Notes: generated by a model not told the origin, from the letters alone. Positions 1-6,298 are shown, numbered from the stretch's first letter. The stretch is 14,221 nt of DNA from JBLIOB01 sp047639575 (GCA_047639575.1 JBLIOB010000093.1:1-14221); one strand, 5' to 3'. A program made the numbers and translations.

Positions 1-171
1 AATAGGTCTGTTTTCCTCTTAGATATTCTTCCCAAAGTATAGCGGGATCTATTCGTTCTCCTCCTAAAAACTGCTTACCACAAGTATGACATTTGTAAAG
101 TTGTTTGCGCCTAGAAAAACCATTCTTTTTCGTATTTATCCCTTTACAATTTATGCACTTTTTTTATTCAT
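1..171 (-). pseudogene. 5' part of a zinc-ribbon transposase, frame broken near the start, cut by the window edge
   Basis: Read on the minus strand from about 165 down to 1, this encodes a zinc ribbon with two CxxC knuckles (KCINCKG and CHTCGKQF), then ILWEEYLRGKQT. That layout is typical of N-terminal DNA-binding regions of DDE transposases, and the WxEYLxGKQT stretch recalls IS256-variant or IS1-like proteins; the family is a guess. The only ATG with a sensible leader is at 171, preceded by AAAGG and a promoter at 188-216. That ATG reads M-N-K-K-S-A-stop, because the A-run (159-165 on the plus strand) has seven bases where eight would join it to the ribbon frame. This is therefore an inactivating indel, a sequencing error, or -1 frameshifting on the A-run. 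The remainder lies outside the window. Confidence 0.6.
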
Positions 172-187
172 AACCTTTCAATTGCTT

Positions 188-216
188 CAAAGTTAATGAT
201 AACAGTGTATTCAAAA
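188..216 (-). promoter_or_regulatory. Bacteroidota-type promoter for the broken transposase
   Basis: On the minus strand, TAACTTTG (188-195) matches the TAnnTTTG -7 consensus of Bacteroidota. TTTTG (212-216) lies 16 bases upstream and can serve as the -33 element, although the spacing is slightly short. The transcript would start near 183, about 12 bases before the ATG at 171. This supports that ATG as the original start of the transposase. Confidence 0.45.
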
Positions 217-368
217 GGTTACAGCCTAACTTTTGTCTATTAAGCCACAATTCCGATAAATGAGCAACATATATAAACCACAATTAACTGCCCGCTGCTT
301 AATCCTTCTTCCATTTTGAATATTTAAAATTAATCTACGTAAAAAACCACGAGAATAATTGAAATCGT

Positions 369-661
369 GCTGCCATAAGCAAATCTGATAATGATCAGTT
401 TGACAAAAAATTCATTTTGAATATTAATTTTTAGGCGCAGGATTAAACCAAGATTAAGTAACTTTGCAATATGGGAAAAGTACTGTGCATCGCCACGCGA
501 GAAAAGACTAGGGCAGTCATGAAAACTTGCACTGCTGCAGAAATTTCTTTCAAGCAAGGAGTTGGAAATGACTCAAGAGGTAGAAAACAAAATCATCGCC
601 AGGTCACCATCTTAACGCTTGAAGGTTGGAATGAAGCTTGCGAAGAACTCGGAACGGAACT
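369..661 (+). repeat. 293-bp direct repeat, left copy
   Basis: This segment matches 5710-6002 base for base with a constant offset of 5341 and no gaps. The only differences are at 378, 397, 412, 438 and 527. Four lie in the 102-bp upstream part; the fifth (527) is a synonymous Thr codon change in the 191-bp coding part. The repeat contains the -7 promoter motif and the first 63 codons of the MOSC gene. Similarity stops abruptly at both ends. Confidence 0.97.
459..466 (+). promoter_or_regulatory. -7 promoter motif TAACTTTG ahead of the truncated MOSC copy
   Basis: The sequence is an exact match to TAnnTTTG and ends four bases before the ATG at 471, identical to the motif of the intact copy at 5800-5807. 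No clear -33 TTTG is seen at 17-23 bases upstream. If used, transcription would start at or next to the ATG, so the fragment could still be transcribed. Confidence 0.5.
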
Positions 662-692
662 TATCGATTGGTCATTTCAACTCAATCTTTAG
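471..692 (+). pseudogene. Truncated 5' copy of the MOSC-domain gene
   Basis: The first 63 codons are identical in protein sequence to the intact MOSC protein starting at 5812. After position 661 the reading frame runs into unrelated DNA, adds a nine-residue tail (IDWSFQLNL) and stops, giving 73 residues instead of 148. The fragment lacks the second half of the MOSC fold, including the R-R-A-N-I-L-V strand and the conserved Cys (C104 of the full protein), so it should be non-functional. It keeps the promoter motif of the intact gene. The break at 661 coincides with the end of the 293-bp direct repeat, so it arose by the duplication or insertion that created this region and not by slow decay. 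The near-zero coding divergence indicates a recent event or ongoing gene conversion with the intact copy. Confidence 0.9.
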
Positions 693-751
693 CAAAAAAT
701 ATTAATAAAATCTAACTAAAACTATCTGTAATTTTTTTAACTGACACTAGA

Positions 752-2836
752 ATGAATTTCAAAAAAAACCTTATTGTACCCGCGTTTGCGTTGGTATTTC
801 TTGCAAACTGTACTCCGCTTCAAGTTGTAGATGCTTCAAGTAGTAACTCCGCTCCAACACCTCCTAAACCAAAAACTTCTACAAATGCAACTACCACCTC
901 AAGTTCTGGGGGTGATTTCAATTTTAAAAGAGGTGTTCTATTGTCTGAGACTGATCTGAAAGAGGAAAAAACATATTACGCTATTGAGCTTTCTCACCCT
1001 CTTCTTTTAAAAGACATTGACTTAAGTAAAATATATAAACTAAGTGTAAATCTAGATGTTGATCAGAAAGAAGTACCTGAAATAGTTTATAAGCTTAAAA
1101 ACTTACAGTTTTTAGAAATTACAAGACTGACAAGAGATTACAAAACAAACTCGAAACTTCCCCAGAACCATATTCCAATGAATATTGAATCTGGATTAGA
1201 GAATTTAAAAAACTTGCAAAGACTCAATCTCTATTATTTTACTCCTTTAATCAAAGCAAATCTAGTTGGCCTAACAAACCTGAATTCAATTTACTTAATT
1301 GGGACAAAATTAAATCAGCTACCTGCGAGTTTTGAAAATAGCACAGTTTCAAAAATATCGCTTGCTAAAAATGATTTCCAAGGGGCTTCGATTGGAAAAT
1401 TACCGAAAACGTTAAAATCTTTCGAGTATCGAGGTGAGAAGTTAAGTGATGATCAATTACTTGATGTGGTTAATCAAGTTGGGGCAGAGGTTCTTGGAGA
1501 AAACATTGAATATGTAGACAAAAGGTTTGTTTTCGATGCAAATGATGATTCTATGGAGAAAATTTTAGGCAATAAAAAAATGGTAGTTAAGCTTACAATT
1601 GGAGTAGACTCTAAAAACAAGTCGTTGATTGATAAGCTGCCTGAGTTTCAGAATTTAAAACATCTAAATATTTATTATAATAAGAAAGACAGACCTACGG
1701 TTTTACCTCAATCTATTTCGAAGTGTACCGGTCTTACATTTATTAAAATATCTAATGATCGAGTTACTAATTACGAGTCGCTAGCGTCTTTATCAAAACT
1801 AAAAACGCTATATATAAATGGACCTGTGCAGAAATTGCCAGAGACTACTTACCCCTATTTAGAAAGATTAGTGATTCAATATCGAAAAGATAATAATTTG
1901 AAATTACCTGAGATGAATTCGTCCGTTGTAGATGGCTTAATGAAGAAAAACAAACAAATTGAGTCAATTGAATTATGGGGTACAGGGTCCAATAAATATT
2001 GGTTTTCGATAAAGAGTTTAGAAGGTTGTGTTAAACTTAAGTCTGTTATATTGAAGTCTATGGAGGCGGGAAGAATGCCTGACTTTTTTGGAGACTTTAA
2101 AGATCTTTATGAATTAAAACTGGAGGGATGTACTCATATAACGGATAGAATAGGAGAAATGCAATCCCTGAAGTTTTTAAATGCAGGAACAAAACAAGAG
2201 GAACTTCCTGCTAGCATCACTCAACTAAAGAAGCTTAAATCACTTAGAATTGGACCTGCAAATAATTTGAAAAAACTTCCTGACAACATTTCAAAATTGG
2301 AGGCTTTAGAAACCTTAGAACTTATGTCTCACATTCATGAATTACCTTTAGATTTCACCAACTTCAAAAATTTAAAGAAGTTAGATTTGTTTTTATCGGC
2401 AGATTTTACCGGAGATTTGAACCCTTTAAAGAATTTAAAATTAGAAACCTTGAAATTAAGTGGAAGTAGTTTAAGAACGGAGGTTAAGGATATAGAAGTG
2501 TTGGGAACTTTAACAAAAGTTAAAGACATAGAACTTGTGTACTTAAATTTTGGGCCTAAAATATCTGATTCGTTCTGTAAACTAAGTTCATTGGAAAGTT
2601 TTACTACGGTATATTGTTTAATCGAGTCTATTCCTGAGTGTTTTGGAAACCTTCCAAAATTAAAGAAGTTTAAAGTTGGAGATATGCTTCCTGCACCTAA
2701 TCTAAGTATTCCTGAATCATTTTTTACTGGTTTAAAATCAATTAAAAAGCTTGAGTTGGCAGGATATAAAGATACGAATGGAAGTGATAGACTAAAGAAG
2801 GCTCATCCAAAAGCGAGAGTAAAAGTCTATAACTAA
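752..2836 (+). CDS. Leucine-rich-repeat lipoprotein
   Basis: The 694-residue product starts with a lipoprotein signal peptide (MNFKKN, hydrophobic core, then LANC with the lipidated Cys at residue 20). A Ser/Thr/Pro-rich linker at about 21-52 would hold the protein off the membrane. From about residue 80 to the end it is almost entirely leucine-rich repeats of roughly 20-24 residues. Many are of the bacterial type LPxxIxxLxxLxxLxL, for example LPDNISKLEALETLELM and LPQSISKCTGLTFIKIS. No catalytic domain is visible. Such proteins are usually cell-surface binding or adhesion modules; the ligand is unknown. The start is the first Met of the signal peptide; no Shine-Dalgarno sequence is evident in ACTAGAATG. 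It stands alone, inside the segment bounded by the direct repeats, and looks more AT-rich than the plus-strand genes after 5812, so it may be acquired DNA. Confidence 0.88.
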   Translation: MNFKKNLIVPAFALVFLANCTPLQVVDASSSNSAPTPPKPKTSTNATTTSSSGGDFNFKRGVLLSETDLKEEKTYYAIELSHPLLLKDIDLSKIYKLSVNLDVDQKEVPEIVYKLKNLQFLEITRLTRDYKTNSKLPQNHIPMNIESGLENLKNLQRLNLYYFTPLIKANLVGLTNLNSIYLIGTKLNQLPASFENSTVSKISLAKNDFQGASIGKLPKTLKSFEYRGEKLSDDQLLDVVNQVGAEVLGENIEYVDKRFVFDANDDSMEKILGNKKMVVKLTIGVDSKNKSLIDKLPEFQNLKHLNIYYNKKDRPTVLPQSISKCTGLTFIKISNDRVTNYESLASLSKLKTLYINGPVQKLPETTYPYLERLVIQYRKDNNLKLPEMNSSVVDGLMKKNKQIESIELWGTGSNKYWFSIKSLEGCVKLKSVILKSMEAGRMPDFFGDFKDLYELKLEGCTHITDRIGEMQSLKFLNAGTKQEELPASITQLKKLKSLRIGPANNLKKLPDNISKLEALETLELMSHIHELPLDFTNFKNLKKLDLFLSADFTGDLNPLKNLKLETLKLSGSSLRTEVKDIEVLGTLTKVKDIELVYLNFGPKISDSFCKLSSLESFTTVYCLIESIPECFGNLPKLKKFKVGDMLPAPNLSIPESFFTGLKSIKKLELAGYKDTNGSDRLKKAHPKARVKVYN

Positions 2837-2881
2837 ATTCAGTGCGAATTGGATGTTGTAATTGATTGCTAGTTTATTTTT

Positions 2882-3377
2882 ATGGGAATATTAATCAGAC
2901 TATTAAAAACCACTCTAATTCTATCAGCATTTTTGCTGGCCGTTTATGGGTTAAGTATTTGGTGGTTTTCTGGTTATGAGGAGGACTTGAAAGATGACAA
3001 TTGGTTGACGCAATTACCAAAGTGCCCTTGTGAATTACTAGCTATATAGACACTCAACGATGGGTGGCAAAAGATGTTGGTAACATTAAGCACTTTCATT
3101 CGGGCTCAGAAGTAAGCATTAGGTCATGTCCTGCTACTAAAACAAGTCATGTAATTCTGGATAACAATGTTGCTACAAAAATGGAAAATTAATAGTTTCT
3201 GGTGCTGGTGCTCCAGATCGGTCTTCAATCTGTATTGGAGAAAATGAGTCTGGAGACATGAGCGTAACATACTGGGGTGCCTATCTTCATTATTTTAAAG
3301 ATGTTAGACCGTTCAATGAAATGGGGTGGGAGAGATACAACAAGCTTTGGGTGCTAAGTACAGAAGCTTGTGATTAA
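2882..3377 (+). pseudogene. Double-frameshifted gene for a small membrane-anchored or exported protein
   Basis: An ATG at 2882 opens a frame encoding an N-terminal hydrophobic segment (LILSAFLLAVYGLSIWWF) and then LPKCPCE, stopping at 3047-3049. Coding-like sequence continues in a second frame (DTQRWVAKDVGNIKHFH...) until a stop at 3190-3192. It then continues in a third frame (NGKLIVSGAGAP... to LWVLSTEACD), ending with TAA at 3375-3377. The first shift falls between about 3034 and 3047; the second is an A5 run near 3176-3181 that would restore the frame if it had six As. Joined, the protein would be about 165 residues. I do not recognise the family. The stop overlaps that of the convergent gene at 3374. 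The gene is a decaying pseudogene, or the sequence has indel errors. Confidence 0.65.
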
Positions 3378-3862
3378 ATGTTCTTTGGATAATCATGATA
3401 AACTAATTCACCTGTATTCGAAAATACCTCATGCCAATCATCGCAATCAAACTTTATTTTAACGATACTACAGGTAACCATTTCAACAGAATCGTCTGTT
3501 AGCATTGAAGCTAGCACAGATAATCCAGGATTATGCCCGATAACATAAATGGATTGATGCTTGTTATTAGTTTCGCCAATTCTATTTAAAATATCCTTGT
3601 AGGAAGCATGATATAGATCTTCCTCAAATTGAATCAAAGAATTAGGAATACCAACTTCAGTTATAATCTTTTTACATGTTTTACGAGCTCGTTTAGCTGT
3701 GCTACAATAAACCAAATCTGGAATTTCTTTTCTTTCCAACAAACCCCTCCCCATTATTGGAGCATCCATTTTATATCTTTCATTAAGCGGTCTGTCAAAA
3801 TCAGTTTGCCCAACATTTGCCCAGCTAGATTTTGCGTGTCTTATTAAGTAAATAATCTTCAA
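3374..3862 (-). CDS. SixA-like histidine phosphatase
   Basis: This is a 162-residue protein of the histidine phosphatase (phosphoglycerate-mutase-like) superfamily. The N-terminal RHAKSSW motif gives the phospho-accepting His9 next to Arg8. STAKRARKT (about 55-63) supplies the second Arg, and GHNPG supplies the second catalytic His at 110. Length and motifs fit the SixA branch, which in E. coli dephosphorylates phosphohistidine in signalling or phosphotransfer proteins; the substrate here is unknown. The start is TTG at 3862, because MKIIYLIRHAK is the normal N-terminus of the family. The TTG overlaps the TGA of the upstream AlkB-like fragment (TTGA), so translation is probably coupled to it. 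It converges with the plus-strand pseudogene, and their stop codons overlap. It looks intact although it sits among fragments. Confidence 0.88.
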   Translation of the reverse strand: MKIIYLIRHAKSSWANVGQTDFDRPLNERYKMDAPIMGRGLLERKEIPDLVYCSTAKRARKTCKKIITEVGIPNSLIQFEEDLYHASYKDILNRIGETNNKHQSIYVIGHNPGLSVLASMLTDDSVEMVTCSIVKIKFDCDDWHEVFSNTGELVYHDYPKNI

Positions 3863-4314
3863 GTTATACTAGTTATGGGTTGGTTAATAGCTATTCGCTC
3901 CTGTTTAATCTTTTCTAGATGCTTACGCATAATATTAAACCAAAATGGAGGAAAAAGAGTACATAAAATCATTACAAGATAACCTGCTGGCGGTTGTGGC
4001 GCATCATCAAAATGTCTTAATACTTGATATTTTCTACTCGCCAAAAAATGATGGTCGGAATGTCTCGTCACTTCAAATAAGATAGATCTACCTAAAATGT
4101 GGTTAGAATTCCAAGAATGTATTGGTTTAACTCTTTCGTAAGAGCCTGTTCCAGTTTTAAGTCGTCTAAGTCCATAATGTTCCAGATAAGTGACAGTTTC
4201 GAAGAAAATTATTCCAAGAAAGGATGCTCCAGAATAACATAGTAAAACCTTGAGGTCAAATACAAAGTAGATGAGATGCAAAAGCCCAATTTGAATTAGT
4301 ATAACTTTTAGCAT
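3859..4314 (-). pseudogene. C-terminal third of an AlkB-type alkane 1-monooxygenase or fatty-acid-desaturase-like protein
   Basis: The 151 residues carry AlkB-family C-terminal signatures in order: TYLEHYGLRR (43-51), HSWNSNH (66-72), the third histidine box RHSDHH (84-89), YQVLRHF, PQPPAGY and a final membrane segment. AlkB proteins are normally about 350-400 residues, and their diiron site also needs two upstream histidine boxes (HxxxH and HExxHH). Both are absent: the frame starts at 4314 and an in-frame stop lies six codons upstream. No missing N-terminal part is visible in 4315-4663 on either strand. The product therefore cannot assemble the metal site and is most likely a gene remnant, although its frame is open to the stop and it overlaps the SixA-like gene by four bases. 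A functional short paralogue is possible but less likely. Confidence 0.75.
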
Positions 4315-4342
4315 TTCGTTTTTAGGTAACTACCACAGTTTA

Positions 4343-4480
4343 ATGAAATTCATTCACCCATCAATCATGAAAATGTCTGGTGGAACTGAAGTCATGAAGA
4401 AGATCCTTCAAACGGAGCTAGTGGAACGAAACCTTGATTTTATCGTATACGATAGTTCCTCCAAATCCCCTGATCTATAA
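4343..4480 (+). pseudogene. Possible N-terminal fragment of a glycosyltransferase-like protein
   Basis: This 45-codon ORF begins MKFIHPSIMKMSGGTE, then has an amphipathic helix and LDFIVYDSS. The order (beta-strand ending in HPS, a SGGTE loop, a helix, then a second strand ending in VYDSS) resembles the first Rossmann unit of GT4-type glycosyltransferases. The frame stops there and nothing downstream continues the fold. No promoter or ribosome-binding site is apparent. It overlaps a minus-strand ORF, so at most one of them is real. This is a weak resemblance judged by eye. Confidence 0.2.
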
Positions 4481-4568
4481 AGCCGACTTGACACTTCAGT
4501 GCGCAATAGACCAATACTATGATGTTGATTGCAAACAGAGTAAAAATCAGAAATAACTCATCTCTCAT
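4440..4568 (-). CDS. Possible small single-pass membrane protein
   Basis: A 42-residue ORF starts with MRDELFLIFTLF, followed by a continuous hydrophobic helix (about residues 5-24) and a basic C-terminus ending in RNYRIR. It has one of the few good Shine-Dalgarno sequences in the window: AGGAG, seven bases before the ATG. It lies upstream of the AlkB remnant on the same strand. It may be a real small membrane protein or the start of a gene cut off by rearrangement. No family is recognised. Confidence 0.3.
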   Translation of the reverse strand: MRDELFLIFTLFAINIIVLVYCALKCQVGFIDQGIWRNYRIR

Positions 4569-4663
4569 TGGCATCTCCTGTGATAAATGGAATACTTGGT
4601 ATTTCATTAGTGCAAATCATAGAAAATCCTGTTCTTGAAATTATTCCAGAGTAATAATTAAAC

Positions 4664-4684
4664 GGATTACCCACTTACTTCCCT
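4664..4684 (+). repeat. IS1595 terminal inverted repeat, left (transposase 3' end)
   Basis: It begins GGATTACCCACTTACTTCCC and is the exact reverse complement of 5631-5651. The stop codon of the transposase (4675-4677) lies inside this repeat. Confidence 0.92.
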
Positions 4685-5574
4685 TTAGCCTTTCTATAGG
4701 GCAACCAGGGAGTCTTCATCATTCGGTTTAATAGTATAACTGCAGATGATTGAGAGAAATTTCTTCTGTTGAATCTAAAGTGAAATTCATTGATATAATG
4801 TTGAGCATGCTCATTAGATATATGATGATGTGTTCCTCTAATCCAGTTTTTAACATTAAAGATATGCCAATGTAAGAGTTCAAAATTTGCTCCTTGATTA
4901 GAATATTCAGTTTCATGTTTATACTCAATGCTTGCAGCCGGATAAGCACTCCATTTATCGGTAAGTACTGTTGACTCTTTGTCAACCATTGCATTTAATC
5001 CAATCTTAAGTGAACGGTTGTCATACCCGTCAATAACCTTCCCGTAAGCTCTTTTTATGATTGATTTTCCCTTGCTATTTGTATCCGTTTCTATTCCTAT
5101 TTGGACAATTTTTTTCTTACCGTAACTCCTGCCTTGCTTCCCTTTTTCTTTACCACCAACAACAGTTTCGTCTACTTCTACAACTCCAGAAAGGAGGTTT
5201 TCCTCAGTTGATTTCATTGCCTGTTGAACTTTTCGTTTAAAAAACCAAGCGGTTGATTGAGTGACGCCAAACTGACGCGACAATTCACATGTGGAAATAC
5301 CTTTTCGATGACTTGAAAGCATGTAAACCATCAAAAATGCAGACTCCAAAGGAAACTTCAATTTATGGAACAATGTACCACTCGTACAAGATTCATGGTA
5401 ATGACATTTTTGACACTTTCGATAGTACCATGTTCGACCTTTAATCCAAATTGAATGTCCACATTTTTTACAGTAAAAACCATTTTTCCTTTTTAAATCG
5501 ATAAGGTGTTTTCGACAGGATTCCTCTTCGCCAAACTCTTTTATAAAATCTCCAATTGTTGCTTTTTTCTTCAT
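4675..5574 (-). CDS. IS1595-family transposase
   Basis: This 299-residue transposase appears intact. An N-terminal helical segment (IGDFIKEFGEEESC) is followed by a zinc ribbon with C35/C38 and C54/C57. A helix-turn-helix-like stretch (ISTCELSRQFGVTQSTAW) comes at about 93-110. The DDE-type catalytic core follows, with D135 in VVEVDETVVGG and D206 in LTDKWSAY. The C-terminal block NVKNWIRGTHHH (240-251), followed by INEFHFRFNRR, is characteristic of the ISXO2-like IS1595 proteins, which use an Asn/Lys-type third position; N240 and K242 are the likely residues. It catalyses transposition of its element by acting on the inverted repeats. The start ATG at 5574 precedes the typical N-terminus. 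The reading frame ends within the left terminal repeat. A possible promoter is at 5594-5602. No frameshift or internal stop is seen, so it may be active. Confidence 0.93.
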   Translation of the reverse strand: MKKKATIGDFIKEFGEEESCRKHLIDLKRKNGFYCKKCGHSIWIKGRTWYYRKCQKCHYHESCTSGTLFHKLKFPLESAFLMVYMLSSHRKGISTCELSRQFGVTQSTAWFFKRKVQQAMKSTEENLLSGVVEVDETVVGGKEKGKQGRSYGKKKIVQIGIETDTNSKGKSIIKRAYGKVIDGYDNRSLKIGLNAMVDKESTVLTDKWSAYPAASIEYKHETEYSNQGANFELLHWHIFNVKNWIRGTHHHISNEHAQHYINEFHFRFNRRNFSQSSAVILLNRMMKTPWLPYRKAKGK

Positions 5575-5593
5575 ACTACTTTGATTTTTACAC

Positions 5594-5602
5594 CAAAGTA
5601 TA
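5594..5602 (-). promoter_or_regulatory. Possible transposase promoter -7 element
   Basis: On the minus strand TATACTTTG resembles the TAnnTTTG motif with one extra base, and a TTG lies about 15 bases upstream. It lies between the right terminal repeat and the transposase start, 19 bases from the ATG, where the element's own promoter is expected. The match is imperfect. Confidence 0.35.
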
Positions 5603-5630
5603 GCACTACATCGTAAGCAATTTACGTTCT

Positions 5631-5651
5631 AGGGAAGTAAGTGGGTAATCC
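5631..5651 (-). repeat. IS1595 terminal inverted repeat, right (transposase 5' end)
   Basis: This is the exact reverse complement of 4664-4684. The match continues outward for nine more bases with one mismatch. Confidence 0.92.
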
Positions 5652-5709
5652 GTATAATTAATTTCACCTAACCACTCATAATCTTACTTAGCCACACCAT
5701 TAAATGACC

Positions 5710-6002
5710 GCTGCCATATGCAAATCTGATAATGATCCGTTTGACAAAAAATACATTTTGAATATTAATTTTTAGGCGAAGGATTAAACCAAGATTAAGT
5801 AACTTTGCAATATGGGAAAAGTACTGTGCATCGCCACGCGAGAAAAGACTAGGGCAGTCATGAAAACCTGCACTGCTGCAGAAATTTCTTTCAAGCAAGG
5901 AGTTGGAAATGACTCAAGAGGTAGAAAACAAAATCATCGCCAGGTCACCATCTTAACGCTTGAAGGTTGGAATGAAGCTTGCGAAGAACTCGGAACGGAA
6001 CT
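5710..6002 (+). repeat. 293-bp direct repeat, right copy
   Basis: This copy matches 369-661 with five substitutions. It carries the promoter motif and 5' end of the intact MOSC gene, so the right junction of the accessory zone regenerates a full gene. Only 58 bp separate it from the IS1595 element. Confidence 0.97.
5800..5807 (+). promoter_or_regulatory. -7 promoter motif of the MOSC gene, implying a leaderless mRNA
   Basis: TAACTTTG is an exact TAnnTTTG match and ends four bases before the ATG at 5812. With the usual -7 position, transcription would begin at or within two bases of the ATG, so the mRNA would have almost no leader. No Shine-Dalgarno sequence is present. A -33 TTTG at the expected distance is not evident. 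Confidence 0.55.
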
Positions 6003-6258
6003 GGACTGGACCACTAGACGAGCAAATATCCTAGTGGAGGGAATTGACCTGAAAGAAACCACGGGCAAATTCTTGAAGATCGGTAACTTTAAACTTGAAG
6101 TAACTGGCGAATTAGTTCCTTGCAACAGAATGGACGAACAACATGACGGACTAACTAAAGCGCTATCAGTCAACTGGCGTGGTGGTGTTACTTGCACATT
6201 AATTAGCGAAGGCAAAATTGCTGAAAATGATGCAATTGATTTCTCAACCAAAGTTTAA
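5812..6258 (+). CDS. MOSC-domain protein
   Basis: The 148-residue protein is a single MOSC domain, the beta-barrel fold of molybdenum cofactor sulfurase C-termini and YiiM-like proteins. Family features are the GVGNDSRG loop (30-37, with D34), RQVTILTLEGW (43-53), RRANILVEGIDL (69-80), the G-x-x-L-x-IG turn, VTGELVPC with the conserved Cys104, and a final GGVTCTLISEGKI strand. MOSC proteins bind the molybdenum cofactor and transfer sulfur or reduce N-hydroxylated compounds. A short single-domain form like this needs partner reductases, and its substrate cannot be told. The start follows a -7 promoter motif by four bases. A broken copy of its 5' half lies at 471. It is followed after 40 bp by the FrnE-like gene, possibly in one transcript; both proteins are likely linked to thiol or sulfur chemistry. 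Confidence 0.88.
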   Translation: MGKVLCIATREKTRAVMKTCTAAEISFKQGVGNDSRGRKQNHRQVTILTLEGWNEACEELGTELDWTTRRANILVEGIDLKETTGKFLKIGNFKLEVTGELVPCNRMDEQHDGLTKALSVNWRGGVTCTLISEGKIAENDAIDFSTKV

Positions 6259-6298
6259 AACATCCAATCCTTAACCTGTTAATTACCGATCAGCAGAA

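Larger units (their letters stand above)
172..470. other. Intergenic region between the transposase fragment and the MOSC fragment
   Basis: About 300 AT-rich bases hold no convincing gene. It contains the minus-strand promoter at 188-216 and, from 369 onward, the non-coding part of the 293-bp direct repeat. The outer end of the transposase element should lie somewhere near 200-260. No inverted-repeat partner can be checked because the element runs out of the window. Confidence 0.5.
4315..4663. other. Gap between AlkB remnant and IS1595 element, holding only small ORFs
   Basis: About 350 bases hold no full-length gene. Two small overlapping ORFs on opposite strands are listed separately. A 14-bp perfect palindrome lies at 4441-4454. 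No recognisable 5' half of the AlkB gene is found here. The stretch is best read as scrap DNA left by rearrangement next to the insertion sequence. Confidence 0.5.
4664..5651 (-). mobile_element. IS1595-family insertion sequence (ISXO2-like), complete
   Basis: The 988-bp element has perfect 21-bp terminal inverted repeats (4664-4684 and 5631-5651) enclosing one transposase gene on the minus strand. The inverted match extends outward to 30 bp (4655-4684 against 5631-5660) with a single mismatch at 4661/5654, so the true ends could lie further out. The usual 8-bp target duplication of this family is not seen; only a palindromic TAATTA (4655-4660 and 5655-5660) is shared by both flanks. The element sits between the AlkB remnant and the right copy of the 293-bp direct repeat. 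Confidence 0.88.

Noticed and set aside
384..397. CTGAT-AATG-ATCAG hairpin upstream of the truncated MOSC copy
   Set aside because: The stem is only five bases and is broken by a substitution in the right copy, which sits in front of the intact gene, so it is not a conserved regulator.
330..557. Minus-strand ORF of 75 codons overlapping the MOSC fragment, repeated at 5668-5898
   Set aside because: It is antisense to the conserved MOSC coding sequence and exists twice only because the DNA is duplicated; it has no independent support.
369..661. CRISPR, tRNA or phage att core within the direct repeat
   Set aside because: The repeat is long, contains the MOSC 5' coding sequence and has no tRNA-like fold, and there is no integrase gene between the copies.
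4441..4454. Perfect 14-bp palindrome TATCGTATACGATA as an operator
   Set aside because: About one perfect 14-bp palindrome is expected by chance in a window of this size, and it lies inside scrap sequence away from any intact gene start.
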